64,000 nucleotides of DNA from Naumannella cuiyingiana (GCF_013408305.1 NZ_JACBZS010000001.1:2046001-2110000); one strand, 5' to 3'; positions 51,755 to 61,365 are shown, counted from the first letter of the stretch. Notes: generated from the letters alone by a model not told the origin. A program made the numbers and translations.

Positions 51755-53056
51755 GTGGCGCAGCGGTGGAGTGTGGACCGGGTGGTCGCCGCCGCGCCGG
51801 ATTCCGCCTCCGAGGTCGCCGGTCGACGGCTCGCCAGCCCGGGACCTTGGCAGGGCGTGGGCGTGGACGAGGACCTGCTCTGGGGTGAGTGCCGCGGCTC
51901 CGGGCGTACCCCGTATCGGGTGAGCGTGGACACCGCCGGGCCGCGCTACAAGTGCAGTTGCCCGTCGCGGAAGTTCCCCTGCAAGCACGCGCTCGGGCTG
52001 TTGTTCCTGTGGGCGCAGGGTCAGGTGAATCCCGACGGATCGGTACGCCCGCCCGCCGGCGCGGGATTCGCCGAACGAGCCACGGGCCCGGAAGCCGAGG
52101 CGTCCGGGCGTACCCCGGAACAACTCGCCGCGGCCCGGCAGCGCGCCGAGCGCCGCGCCGACCGCGTCACCGGCGGGCTGATCGAGCTCGACCGCTGGCT
52201 CGCCGACCAGATTCGCGGCGGACTGGCCCGCGCGGCGACCGACCCCTATGGCTGGGCCGAACCCGTCGCCGCGCGGATGATCGACGCCCAGGCCAGCGGC
52301 GTCGCCAACTGGCTGCGCCGGCTGCCCGGGGTGATCGCCTCCGGCCCCGGCTGGCCCGAGCGCCTGCTCGGCGAGCTGGCCGGTCTGCACCTGCTGGCCC
52401 GCGCTTGGGCCCGGATCGACGAGCTGCCCGACGATCTCGCCGCCACCGTCCGCGCCCGGATCGGGTTCACCGTGCCGCGCGCCGACGTGCTCGCCACCGA
52501 GCCGGTCCGCGATCGCTGGGTCGCGCTCGGCGTGCGCGATCTCGAGGAGGAACAGGTCTCCACCCGCCGGGTCTGGCTGCGCGGCCAGCGCACCGATCGC
52601 TGGGCAGTGGTGCTGCTGTTCTCCGCCAACGGCGCCCCGTGGGAGATGCCGCTGCTGCCCGGCACCGCGCTCGACGCCGACCTGCACTTCTATCCGGGCC
52701 GACCGCCGCTGCGGGCGCTGCTCGGCGAATCGCACGGCAGCGCCGAGCCGGTGCAGGGCTGGCGGATCGGCGGCGACGACGCGGCCGGCGCCGCCCGCGC
52801 CTACGCCGACGCGCTTGCCGCCGACCCGTGGACCCGGCAGCACCCGGCGCTGGTCACCGGCCTGGTCGGCGTCGAGGATCGCCGCTTCGCGCTCGTGGAC
52901 GAGACCGGGGCGGCGGTGCCGCTGACCGGGCCGGAGGAGGTGCTGTGGCGGCTGCTGGCGCTCGCGCCCGGCGTCGGGGTCACGCTCTTCGGCGAATGGT
53001 CCGATGCGGGGCTGGCGCCGGGCAGCATCGTCGACGGCCGGGTGCGTCCGCTGTGA
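51755..53056 (+). CDS. SWIM zinc-finger protein (first gene of five-gene operon)
   Basis: The 433-residue protein has a SWIM zinc finger near its N-terminus: CSCPSRKFPCKH, with Cys67, Cys69, Cys76 and His78 in the CxCx6CxH pattern. SWIM domains bind DNA or proteins. A helical region with AARQRAERRADRVTGGLIEL follows, then a mixed domain of no known family up to the end. GTG 51755 is preferred to GTG 51722 because TACGCT stands 7 nt upstream. It overlaps the next start by 4 bp (GTGA). The operon mates suggest an adaptor or recognition role for the complex; this is inference. Confidence 0.88.
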   Translation: MAQRWSVDRVVAAAPDSASEVAGRRLASPGPWQGVGVDEDLLWGECRGSGRTPYRVSVDTAGPRYKCSCPSRKFPCKHALGLLFLWAQGQVNPDGSVRPPAGAGFAERATGPEAEASGRTPEQLAAARQRAERRADRVTGGLIELDRWLADQIRGGLARAATDPYGWAEPVAARMIDAQASGVANWLRRLPGVIASGPGWPERLLGELAGLHLLARAWARIDELPDDLAATVRARIGFTVPRADVLATEPVRDRWVALGVRDLEEEQVSTRRVWLRGQRTDRWAVVLLFSANGAPWEMPLLPGTALDADLHFYPGRPPLRALLGESHGSAEPVQGWRIGGDDAAGAARAYADALAADPWTRQHPALVTGLVGVEDRRFALVDETGAAVPLTGPEEVLWRLLALAPGVGVTLFGEWSDAGLAPGSIVDGRVRPL

Positions 53057-54300
53057 CGGGCGGCACCGTGACGGGGTACGCCGACCTGGCCGCCGCGGCG
53101 ACGCTGGGTGTCGCCGCCCGCGATCCGGGTCTGGACGACCTTCCCGAGGAGGTACGCCCCGGCACCGGCGAGGTGGCCGAGCGGCTGCTCGATGCCGCGG
53201 CGATGTTGGACACCGCGCGCAGGGCGGCGCCGGTGATCGCGCGGGTGACGCCGCCGGCACCGCCCGCGGCCGAGACGCGGCCGGTGATTCCGCCCGCCGC
53301 CGATCAGGTCCTGCAGCGGGTCGCCGACGACCGCGGCCTGCTGCTGATCGCGCTCGCGGCCGTGGCCCGCAGCGGGCGCGTGCTGCCCTCGGTGCGCGTA
53401 CCGGACCTGCTGGAGCGGGCGCGGACGCCGCGCGCCGGGGCGCCGGATGCCGAGCTCGCCGCGGCGCTCGAACCGGTCCTCGGCGAGGGCGGTCGGTGGC
53501 TGGCCCGGCAGCATCCGGACTGGCGCCGGCTCGTCGCGCCGCTCGCCGACGGGTGGCCCGCCGGCGCCCAGCCGGCCGAGGCGCTGGCCTGGTTCGCCCG
53601 TCGCCGAGCAGCGGAACCCGCCGCGGCCCGCGAACTGCTGGCGACCAGCCTGGCGGACTTCTCGCCGCGGCACCGCGCCGGCCTGATCGACGCGCTCGCC
53701 GACGGGCTGGGGCCGGGCGATCGCGAGCTGGTGCAGGCCGCCGCGCAGGACCGCAGCCGGGCCGTCGCCGAGGGCGCGCGCGAGCTGCTCGCCCGGCTCG
53801 AACCCGGCCATGCCGAGCGCGCGGCCGCGGCGGCCCGCGCGGAACTGGCCGCCGAGACGCCGCGGGCCAACACGCTGCCCGAGACCTGGCGGCTGTGGCG
53901 CTTCCTGCCCGAGGACGAGCGCGCCGACCGGGTGCTCCGGGCGCTCGCCACGCTGCCGGCGGCCCAGGCGCTGGAGGCGCTCGCCGACTGGCCCGCGTGG
54001 TGGCCGGGCGACCTGTCCCGCCGGGTCGCGGCCTGGCTCGCCGAGCGCTCCCGCGGCAGCCGGCCGGTGCCCGCCGCGGCCTGGGAGTTGTGGGCGCTGC
54101 GGCTGCCGGGCGAGGACATCGGCCAAGCGGCCGATTTCGCCCGCGGCCAGTCCTTCGACGCGCCCGGGCCGGCCGGCCGCAGCGCGTGGGGTCGCGCCGC
54201 CGAGCGGCTCACCCTGCGCGGCACGATCGAGCGCCAGCTCGCGCGGCCCGATCCCACGACATCGTTCGAGCAACCCCAGCCACCCGGAGGGAACCCGTGA
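53053..54300 (+). CDS. DUF5691-like helical-repeat protein
   Basis: The 415-residue protein is very rich in Ala, Arg, Leu and Glu and appears to be a stack of helical repeats (for example PAAARELLATSLADFSPRHR, then REGARELLARLE-type segments). It has no catalytic motif. By neighbourhood and composition it matches the DUF5691 proteins that accompany SWIM, MoxR and VWA genes. A scaffold or substrate-binding role is plausible. Start GTG and stop TGA overlap both neighbours by 4 bp. Confidence 0.75.
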   Translation: MTGGTVTGYADLAAAATLGVAARDPGLDDLPEEVRPGTGEVAERLLDAAAMLDTARRAAPVIARVTPPAPPAAETRPVIPPAADQVLQRVADDRGLLLIALAAVARSGRVLPSVRVPDLLERARTPRAGAPDAELAAALEPVLGEGGRWLARQHPDWRRLVAPLADGWPAGAQPAEALAWFARRRAAEPAAARELLATSLADFSPRHRAGLIDALADGLGPGDRELVQAAAQDRSRAVAEGARELLARLEPGHAERAAAAARAELAAETPRANTLPETWRLWRFLPEDERADRVLRALATLPAAQALEALADWPAWWPGDLSRRVAAWLAERSRGSRPVPAAAWELWALRLPGEDIGQAADFARGQSFDAPGPAGRSAWGRAAERLTLRGTIERQLARPDPTTSFEQPQPPGGNP

Positions 54301-55373
54301 CCGACATCCTGCGGCCGCATGCCGAGCAGGCCTACGCCGACGAGCTCGCCGCCCTCGCCGGCGCCGACGACCGGGAACGGCCCGCCGGGTGGCGGCTGTC
54401 CCCGTGGGCGGTGGTCGACTACCTGATGGGCACCGAGCTGGCCGACGGCACGGTGATCACGCCCAAGTACGTCGGCTCGCGCCGGCTGATGGAGATCGCC
54501 GTGGCGACCCTCGCCACCGACCGCGCGCTGCTGCTGCTCGGCGTACCGGGCACCGCCAAGTCCTGGGTGTCCGAACACCTGGCCGCCGCGATCAGCGGCG
54601 ACTCGACCCTGCTGGTGCAGGGCACGGCGGGCACCGCGGAGGAGGCGATCCGCTACGGCTGGAACTATGCGCGGCTGCTCGCCGAGGGCCCGACCGAGCA
54701 GGCGATGGTCGCCTCGCCGATCATGACGGGGATGCGCGAGGGGAGGCTGGCGCGGGTGGAGGAACTGACCCGGATCCCGTCCGATGTGCAGGACGCGCTG
54801 ATCACCGTGCTCAGCGAGAAGACGCTGCCCGTGCCCGAGCTGGGCACCGAGGTCCAGGCGGTACAGGGATTCAACGTGATCGCCACCGCCAACGACCGCG
54901 ACCGCGGCGTGAACGAGCTGTCCTCCGCGCTGCGCCGCCGGTTCAACACCGTCGTGTTGCCGCTCCCGTCCGATGCCGAGTCCGAGGTGGGCATCGTGGC
55001 GCGCCGGGTGACCGATCTCGGCCGGACGCTGGACCTGCCGCAGACCGATGCCAGCGAGGAGATCGCCCGCGTGGTGACGGTCTTCCGCGAGCTGCGCGGC
55101 GGCCTGACCGAGGACGGCCGGACCAGCCTGAAGGTGCCGTCGGGCGGGCTGTCCACCGCCGAGGCGATCTCGGTGATCACCAACGGCCTCGCGCTGGCCG
55201 CGCACTTCGGCGACGGTCGGCTGGGCCCGGCCGATGTCGCGGGCGGCATCGTCGGCGCGGTGATCAAGGACCCGGTCGCCGATGCGGTGGCCTGGTCGGA
55301 ATACCTGGAGACGGTGGTCAGGGACCGTCAGGGCTGGAAGGACTTCTACTGGGCCTGCCGCGAGGTGGGCTGA
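54297..55373 (+). CDS. MoxR-type AAA+ ATPase
   Basis: The 358-residue ATPase has Walker A GVPGTAKSW (residues 82-90), a Walker B/sensor region RLARVEELTRIPSDVQDALI where the usual DE is EE, sensor 1 FNVIATANDRDRGVNELSSALRRRF with the Arg finger, and the C-terminal helical lid (about 240-358). MoxR ATPases work with VWA proteins as chaperones that remodel or insert metal into partner proteins. The VWA protein is encoded two genes downstream. GTG 54297 overlaps the previous stop, and its TGA overlaps the next ATG by one base. Confidence 0.9.
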   Translation: MTDILRPHAEQAYADELAALAGADDRERPAGWRLSPWAVVDYLMGTELADGTVITPKYVGSRRLMEIAVATLATDRALLLLGVPGTAKSWVSEHLAAAISGDSTLLVQGTAGTAEEAIRYGWNYARLLAEGPTEQAMVASPIMTGMREGRLARVEELTRIPSDVQDALITVLSEKTLPVPELGTEVQAVQGFNVIATANDRDRGVNELSSALRRRFNTVVLPLPSDAESEVGIVARRVTDLGRTLDLPQTDASEEIARVVTVFRELRGGLTEDGRTSLKVPSGGLSTAEAISVITNGLALAAHFGDGRLGPADVAGGIVGAVIKDPVADAVAWSEYLETVVRDRQGWKDFYWACREVG

Positions 55374-57634
55374 TGGCCGAGTCCGGTCCGCGGATCCGGG
55401 TCCTGGGGGTACGCCACCACGGGCCCGGGTCCGCGCGCGCCGTGCGGGCCGCCCTGGCGGAGCTGCAGCCCCGGGTGGTGCTGATCGAGGGCCCGCCGGA
55501 GGCCGATGCGCTGGTCCGGTTCGTCGCCGATGAGGAGCTGCGGCCGCCGGTGGCGCTGCTCGGCTACCGCAATGACGACCCGTCGAAGGCGGCGTTCTGG
55601 CCGCTGGCGGTCTTCTCCCCGGAGTGGCAGGCCCTGTCCTGGGCGGTCCGCAACGGCGCCGGTGTGCGGTTCATGGACCTGCCCGCCGCGAACGTGCTGG
55701 CCGATCCCGCGCCGGGACCGGAAGCGTTGCCCGTTGATGATCAACCCGGTGATGATCAACCCGGTGATGATCATGGTGTGGATGATCATCGGCGCAGCGG
55801 TTGGCGTACCGACCCGATCGCGGTGCTCGCCCGGGCCGGCGGCTACGACGATCCCGAACGCTGGTGGGACGACGTGATCGAGTCCCGCGCCGACGGCGAC
55901 CCGTTCGATGCGGTGGCCGAGGCGATGGCCGCGGTCCGGGAGGCAGCGCCACCGGAGCGCGATCCCGAGGACCAGCTCACCGAGGACCGCCGCGAGGCGC
56001 ACATGCGCAAGATGTTGCGTGCGGTGATCAAGGAGGGACACGACCCGATCGCGGTGGTCTGCGGGGCCTGGCACGCGCCGGCGCTGAGCGGGAAGCTGCC
56101 GCCGGCCACCCGCGACAACCAACTGCTGCGCGGGATGCCGAAGGCCAAGGTCACGTTGGCCTGGGTGCCGTGGACCCATTCGCGCCTCGGCCTGTACTCC
56201 GGTTACGGCGCCGGGGTGGAGTCGCCGGGCTGGTACCACCACCTGTTCACCGCCCCCGACCGGGTCGTTGAGCGGTGGATGACCCGCGCGGCCGGCGTAC
56301 TGCGTGATCATGACCTGCCCACCTCCAGCGCGCACGTGATCGAGGCGGTACGCCTGGCCGACTCGCTCGCCGCCCTGCGCGGCCGGCCGCTGGCGGGGCT
56401 CGCCGAGGTCGGCGACGCGGTCCGCTCGGTGCTCTGCGAGGGCAGCGAGGTGGCGGCCGGGATCGTGCTTCGCGAGGCGGTGATCGGCGAACAGCTCGGA
56501 ACGGTGCCCGACGGGGCGCCGACGGTGCCGCTGGAGGCCGATTTCCGGGCCGCCGCGCGCGCCGCCCGGCTGAAGCCGGCCGCGGAGGAGCGCGAGATCG
56601 TGCTCGACCTGCGCGGCGACCTCGACCGGCGCCGCTCGGTGCTGCTGCACCGCCTGGTGGTGCTCGGCATCGACTGGGGCGAGCCGATCGCGACCGGGGG
56701 CCTCGGCACCTTCAAGGAGGGTTGGCTGATCGCCTGGCGGCCCGAGCTGTCCGTACGGCTGGTCGAGGCGTCGCTGTGGGGGACGACCGTGGCCGGCGCG
56801 GCCGGTGCGCGGCTGCTGCGGCGGACCGACACCCTCGCGTCGATCACCGGCGCCATCGCGGCGGCGCTGACGGCCGAGCTGCCCGAGGTGTTGCCGCCCC
56901 TGCTGCGCGAGCTGGACGCGCGCGCCGCGCGGACCAACGACGTGGCCGACCTGCTGGACGCGGTGGTCCCCCTCGCCGAGGCGCAGCGCTACGGGACGGT
57001 CCGCGGCACCGACACCGCCGAGCTGGCGCGGGTGGCGCGCGCGCTGCTGTCGCGGGCGTGCGCGGGCCTGGGCGCCGCGCTCGCCGGCCTGGCCGAGGAC
57101 GCGGCCGCCGACGCCCGGGAACGTATCGACCGGGTGCATCGCGTCGTCGCGCTGCTGCCCGGCGCGGACGTCGAGTGGTACGCCGCCCTGGCCGCCCTGC
57201 TCGGCCGCGCCGACCTGCCCGCCGGGATCGCGGGGCGGGTGGTGCGGATGCTGCTGGACGGCGGGCGGATCGACGGCGAGGAGGCGGCGAGGCGGCTGCA
57301 CGCGGCGCTGTCGATCGGTACGCCGGCGGCCGAGAAGGCGTTGTGGGCCGAGGGTTTCCTGGCCGGCGGGCCGCTGCTGCTGATCCACGACGAGCGGCTG
57401 TTGCGGGTGCTGGATGCGTGGCTGGCCGAGCTGGGCGAGGACGACTTCGTCGAGACCCTGCCGATGCTTCGGCGTACCTTCGGGCGGTTCGCGCCGGCCG
57501 AGCGGCGCGAGCTGAACCGCGTCGCGGACCGGCTGGCCGAGCCGGCCGCGGCCCGCGCCGACACGGAGGTCGATCCTGATCACGCCGGAGGCGTGTTGGC
57601 AACGGTGAAGATGATCATCGGGGGTGGACCGTGA
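55373..57634 (+). CDS. DUF5682-like protein with TIKI/EreA-ChaN-type N-terminal domain
   Basis: The 753-residue protein starts VLGVRHHGPGSARAVRAAL then VVLIEGPPEADALV, which resembles the His-containing and Glu-containing strands of the TIKI/TraB/EreA-ChaN hydrolase fold. AVVCGAWHAPALSGKLP near 225 is another potential active-site block (WHA). The C-terminal 450 residues are helical and of unknown fold. Residues 122-140 are an acidic insertion built from 15-bp DNA repeats (DDQPG DDQPG DDHGV DDH). It shares start/stop overlaps with both neighbours. A hydrolase role is inferred from fold resemblance only. Confidence 0.78.
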   Translation: MAESGPRIRVLGVRHHGPGSARAVRAALAELQPRVVLIEGPPEADALVRFVADEELRPPVALLGYRNDDPSKAAFWPLAVFSPEWQALSWAVRNGAGVRFMDLPAANVLADPAPGPEALPVDDQPGDDQPGDDHGVDDHRRSGWRTDPIAVLARAGGYDDPERWWDDVIESRADGDPFDAVAEAMAAVREAAPPERDPEDQLTEDRREAHMRKMLRAVIKEGHDPIAVVCGAWHAPALSGKLPPATRDNQLLRGMPKAKVTLAWVPWTHSRLGLYSGYGAGVESPGWYHHLFTAPDRVVERWMTRAAGVLRDHDLPTSSAHVIEAVRLADSLAALRGRPLAGLAEVGDAVRSVLCEGSEVAAGIVLREAVIGEQLGTVPDGAPTVPLEADFRAAARAARLKPAAEEREIVLDLRGDLDRRRSVLLHRLVVLGIDWGEPIATGGLGTFKEGWLIAWRPELSVRLVEASLWGTTVAGAAGARLLRRTDTLASITGAIAAALTAELPEVLPPLLRELDARAARTNDVADLLDAVVPLAEAQRYGTVRGTDTAELARVARALLSRACAGLGAALAGLAEDAAADARERIDRVHRVVALLPGADVEWYAALAALLGRADLPAGIAGRVVRMLLDGGRIDGEEAARRLHAALSIGTPAAEKALWAEGFLAGGPLLLIHDERLLRVLDAWLAELGEDDFVETLPMLRRTFGRFAPAERRELNRVADRLAEPAAARADTEVDPDHAGGVLATVKMIIGGGP
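55736..55792 (+). repeat. 15-bp tandem repeat inside the DUF5682-like gene
   Basis: Units beginning GATGATCA start at 55736, 55751, 55766 and 55781, exactly 15 bp apart; the first two units are identical (GATGATCAACCCGGT). They encode an in-frame acidic linker. The GAT and CAA/CAT codons are untypical of this gene, which otherwise prefers GAC and CAC/CAG. Confidence 0.9.
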
Positions 57635-58785
57635 GCGACGCCGATGCCGAGCGGCGGCGCCGCTGGCGACTGGTGACCGGGGGCGACGGTGAGCTGGCGG
57701 GCGCCGACGGCGGGCTCGACGCCGCGCTCGGGCAGCTCTACGACGCGCGTGAGCCGGTGGAGGCGGGTCAGCGGCGCCAGGCCGGTCTGGGGTCGTCGGC
57801 ACCGCGGGTCGCGCGCTGGCTGGGCGACATCCGCGGCTACTTCCCGAACACCGTCGTGCAGGTGCTGCAACGCGATGCGATCGAGCGGTTGAACCTGCGC
57901 CGGCTGCTGCTGGAGCCCGAGATGCTGGACTCGATCACGCCCGACGTGAACCTGGTCGCCACGCTGGTCTCGCTGTCGGACGCGCTGCCGGAGGAGTCGC
58001 GGGCGACCGCGCGGCAGGTGGTACGCCGGGTCGTCGAGGAGGTGGAGAAGCGGCTCGGGGAGCGGACCCGGGCGGCGGTACGCGGCTCGCTGGACCGCTC
58101 CTCGCGTACCAGGCGGCCGCGGCACGCCGACATCGACTGGAATCGCACAGTCCGGGCGAACCTGCGCCACTACCAGCCGGAGCACGCGACGATCATCCCC
58201 GAGCGGTTGATCGGCTACGGGCGGCGCTCGCTCGCGGTGCAGCGGGAGGTGGTGTTGGCCATCGACCAGTCGGGATCGATGGCCGAATCGGTCGTCCATG
58301 CGTCGATCCTCGGCTCCGTGCTCGCCTCGATCCGCTCGGTGCGGACCTCGGTGGTCGCCTTCGACACCGAGATCGTCGACCTGACCGAGCTGCTGGACGA
58401 TCCGGTGGACGTGCTGTTCGGTACCCAGCTCGGCGGCGGCACGGACATCAACCGCGCCGTCGCGTACTGCTCGGAGTTGATCACCAACCCGCGCGGCGCG
58501 ATCTTCGTGCTGATCAGCGATCTGTTCGAGGGCGGCAACGAGGCCGAGTTGCTGGCCCGGATGCGCGAGCTGCGGGATTCGGGCGTGCAGTGCGTGGCCC
58601 TGCTGGCGCTCGCGGATTCCGGCGCGCCCGCCTATGATCATGATCTCGCCGCGGAACTGGCCGCGCTCGGCGTACCGGCATTCGCGTGTACGCCCGACGC
58701 CTTCCCCGATCTGCTCGCCGCGGCCATCCGTGGCGCCGATCTGACCGGCTGGGCCGACCGCTACCGCGCCGACCGTCGGGGCTGA
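57631..58785 (+). CDS. VWA domain protein (CoxE/MoxR-partner type)
   Basis: The 384-residue protein has a helical N-terminal half and a C-terminal von Willebrand A domain with an intact MIDAS: Asp212-x-Ser214-x-Ser216 (IDQSGSM), a Thr in LGGGTDINRAV, and Asp in VLISDLFEGG. Such VWA proteins bind metal-dependent partners and act with MoxR ATPases. It ends the five-gene operon and overlaps the DUF5682-like gene by 4 bp. Confidence 0.9.
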   Translation: MSDADAERRRRWRLVTGGDGELAGADGGLDAALGQLYDAREPVEAGQRRQAGLGSSAPRVARWLGDIRGYFPNTVVQVLQRDAIERLNLRRLLLEPEMLDSITPDVNLVATLVSLSDALPEESRATARQVVRRVVEEVEKRLGERTRAAVRGSLDRSSRTRRPRHADIDWNRTVRANLRHYQPEHATIIPERLIGYGRRSLAVQREVVLAIDQSGSMAESVVHASILGSVLASIRSVRTSVVAFDTEIVDLTELLDDPVDVLFGTQLGGGTDINRAVAYCSELITNPRGAIFVLISDLFEGGNEAELLARMRELRDSGVQCVALLALADSGAPAYDHDLAAELAALGVPAFACTPDAFPDLLAAAIRGADLTGWADRYRADRRG

Positions 58786-58860
58786 TCGACCGCTCGGTCA
58801 CCCCAACCCGGTGAGCCGTGTCGGCGACGAGACGCCACACGGGGATCGGTTGCCGCGATA

Positions 58861-60366
58861 ATGCTGGACGTGGACAAGTTGCTACTGGGCGTCGACATGG
58901 GCACGGCGAGCACCAAGGGGGTGCTCACCACTCCCGACGGCGAGATCGTGGCGACGGCGTCCCGGCGGCACGCGATGCAGCTCCCGCGGCCCGGCTGGGC
59001 CGAGGTCGATGCGGAGACCGTCTGGTGGGGTGATCTGGTCGAGGTGTGCCGCGAGCTCGTCGCCGGCGTCGACCCGGCCCGGATCGCCGGCATGTGTGTC
59101 TCGGGCGTCGGGCCGTGTCTGCTGCTGACCGATGCCGACGATCGCCCGGTCCGGCCGGCGATCCTCTACGGCATCGACATGCGCGCGACCGCCGAGATCG
59201 AGGAACTGACCGAGCGGTTCGGTGCCGACGCGATCGTCGAGCGTGCCGGCAAGGCGCTCAGCACCCAGGCCGTCGGGCCCAAGATCGCCTGGGTCGCGCG
59301 GCACGAGCCGGAGACGTTCGCCCGGGCCCGGCGCTGGTACAACTCCTCCAGTTGGGCCGCGGCCAGGCTGACCGGCGCCTACGTGCTCGATCACCACACC
59401 GCCAGCCAGAACGATCCGCTCTACGACCTGGCCGCGCACGCCTGGGCCGACGACTGGTCCGCAGAGATCATCGGCCACCTGACCCCGCCGCGACTGGTCT
59501 GGCCGCACGAGGTCGTCGGCACGGTCACCGACGAGGCGGCGCGGGCGACCGGGGTTCCCGCCGGCGTGCCCGTCTCCGCCGGGACCATCGACGCCTGGTC
59601 CGAGGCGTTCTCGGTGGGGGTACGCCATCCCGGCGACCTGATGTTGATGTACGGCTCGACGATGTTCTTCGTGCAGGTGCTGCCCGAACGATCGGTGCAC
59701 CCGATGTTGTGGACGACCGCTGGCGTGGACCCGGGCCAGTACACCCTGGCCGCGGGCATGGCCACCTCCGGCTCGCTCACCGGCTGGCTTGCCGAGCTGA
59801 CCGGTGGCGTGCCGTTCGAGCAGCTCGTCGCGGAGGCGGCCGCCGTACCGCCCGGCGCCGACGGATTGATCATGCTCCCCTACTTCGCGGGCGAGCGGAC
59901 GCCGATCTTCGACTCCCGTGCCCGCGGGGTGATCGCGGGGCTCACCCTGCGGCACACCCGCGGACATCTCTTTCGCGCCGCCTACGAGGGGATCGCCTAC
60001 GGGATCCGTCAGATCGTCGACTTCCTCGACGACCCGGTGCGCCCGATCGGGCGGCTGGTCGCCGTCGGCGGAGGCACCCAGGGCGGGCTGTGGACGCAGA
60101 TCGTCAGCGATGTGCTCGGCCGGCCGCAGGAGCTTCCGGAGCAGACGATCGGCGCGAGCTATGGCGACGCGCTGCTGGCGGCTATCGGGACGCAGATCGT
60201 GCCGCCGGAGACCGACTGGACCCGGATCGGCTCGCTGATCGAACCCGATCCGGCCAATCGGGAGACCTATGCCGAGCTGTTCGACATCTACACCGAGCTC
60301 TATCCCGCGACCCGCGACCTGGTGCACGTGTTGGCCCGCCACCAGGAGTCGGCCTTCGACGACTGA
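58861..60366 (+). CDS. FGGY-family carbohydrate kinase
   Basis: The 501-residue kinase starts LLLGVDMGTASTKGVL (7-22), the FGGY phosphate-1 loop. It has the catalytic Asp in SAGTIDAWSEAF near 243 and the ATP site GGGTQGGLWTQIVSDVLG near 405. It phosphorylates a sugar or ketose. With a dehydrogenase, a SorC regulator and a sugar-binding lipoprotein close by, a tetrulose, pentulose or polyol-derived ketose is likely. ATG 58861 directly follows GATAAT; GTG 58870 could be the actual start on a leaderless mRNA. Confidence 0.92.
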   Translation: MLDVDKLLLGVDMGTASTKGVLTTPDGEIVATASRRHAMQLPRPGWAEVDAETVWWGDLVEVCRELVAGVDPARIAGMCVSGVGPCLLLTDADDRPVRPAILYGIDMRATAEIEELTERFGADAIVERAGKALSTQAVGPKIAWVARHEPETFARARRWYNSSSWAAARLTGAYVLDHHTASQNDPLYDLAAHAWADDWSAEIIGHLTPPRLVWPHEVVGTVTDEAARATGVPAGVPVSAGTIDAWSEAFSVGVRHPGDLMLMYGSTMFFVQVLPERSVHPMLWTTAGVDPGQYTLAAGMATSGSLTGWLAELTGGVPFEQLVAEAAAVPPGADGLIMLPYFAGERTPIFDSRARGVIAGLTLRHTRGHLFRAAYEGIAYGIRQIVDFLDDPVRPIGRLVAVGGGTQGGLWTQIVSDVLGRPQELPEQTIGASYGDALLAAIGTQIVPPETDWTRIGSLIEPDPANRETYAELFDIYTELYPATRDLVHVLARHQESAFDD

Positions 60367-60375
60367 TCGGCGACG

Positions 60376-61365
60376 TCAGTCCGGTTCGGGGCACGAGCCG
60401 AGCAGCGCATTGGCGGTGTCGACGTCGGTGACGAGGGTGTTGAAATAACCCGCCCGGGCCGCCGCCCGGATGCTGGTGATCTTGTTCTCGCCGATCGCGA
60501 TGGCGATGGTGTGCTGGATCTTGGTCAACGCCGCCAGGTCCATCGCGATCAGTCGATCCGAACCGGGGAAGGGGATCGGGGTGCCTTGGGAGTCGTAGGG
60601 GCGTACGCAGATGTCACCGACGGCATTGCGCAGGGTGACGGGATCGGTCGGCAGCACCGAGGGCAGCGAGGTGCGCGTCAGCGGCGGCGCCCCGACGCCC
60701 AACAATGCGCACTTGGCCGTCTTCCACAGCCGGAGCACCTGGCGTACCTGCGGGTCCTTGATCAACCATTCCCGTAGCTCCGGGCCGGGCAGCGCGGGCG
60801 CGTGCAGCAGCACCGGTGTGCCGCCGATCTTGACCGCGACCCGTCGCGTGATCTCGTTGGTCTGGTAGGAGGAGTCGATCTCGTTCTGGCCGCCGACGGT
60901 GGGTGCGACGAGTACGCCCGGCAGGTTCGGCAGGGCCTCCTGGGAGACGCCGTGGACGGTCGAGCCGGAGGAGACGAGCAGGGCGTCGCCGCGACCGAGG
61001 CCGGCATCGCGCAGCGCCTCCCCGACGGCGCCGGCGAGTACGCGGCCCGCGGGCAGGCCCTTGCCGGGCGGGGTGATCCGGACCGAGCGGATGCCGAGGC
61101 AGCGGGTCAGCTCGCGGGCGAGCGCGCTGAGGCCGGTGGCACTCGGCTTGCGGATCTCGATGTGCACGATGCCGGCCTCCCTGGCCTCGGCCAGCAGGCG
61201 GCTCACCGTCGGGCGGCTGGTGCCGAGCGCCTCGGCGATCTCGGCCTGGGTCGCGTCCTCGTTCCAGTACAGCCGGGCCGCCTCGTAGAGCTGCGACGGC
61301 GAGAAGCGCGTCGGCTGCCGCTCGGTGGGGACGTGCCGCGCATGGGGCTTGTGACGCTGCGCCAT
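60376..61365 (-). CDS. SorC-family sugar-responsive regulator
   Basis: The 329-residue protein has an N-terminal HTH (about 22-65, SQLYEAARLYWNEDATQAEI then ALGTSRPTVSRLLAEAREAG) and the SorC sugar-phosphate-binding domain (about 75-325) with LLVSSGSTVHGVSQ and MDLAALTKIQHTIAIAIG. SorC regulators sense a phosphorylated sugar made by the linked kinase. The gene lies 9 bp from the convergent kinase gene and is divergent from the dehydrogenase. A clean operator stands between (61420-61440). Confidence 0.92.
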   Translation of the reverse strand: MAQRHKPHARHVPTERQPTRFSPSQLYEAARLYWNEDATQAEIAEALGTSRPTVSRLLAEAREAGIVHIEIRKPSATGLSALARELTRCLGIRSVRITPPGKGLPAGRVLAGAVGEALRDAGLGRGDALLVSSGSTVHGVSQEALPNLPGVLVAPTVGGQNEIDSSYQTNEITRRVAVKIGGTPVLLHAPALPGPELREWLIKDPQVRQVLRLWKTAKCALLGVGAPPLTRTSLPSVLPTDPVTLRNAVGDICVRPYDSQGTPIPFPGSDRLIAMDLAALTKIQHTIAIAIGENKITSIRAAARAGYFNTLVTDVDTANALLGSCPEPD

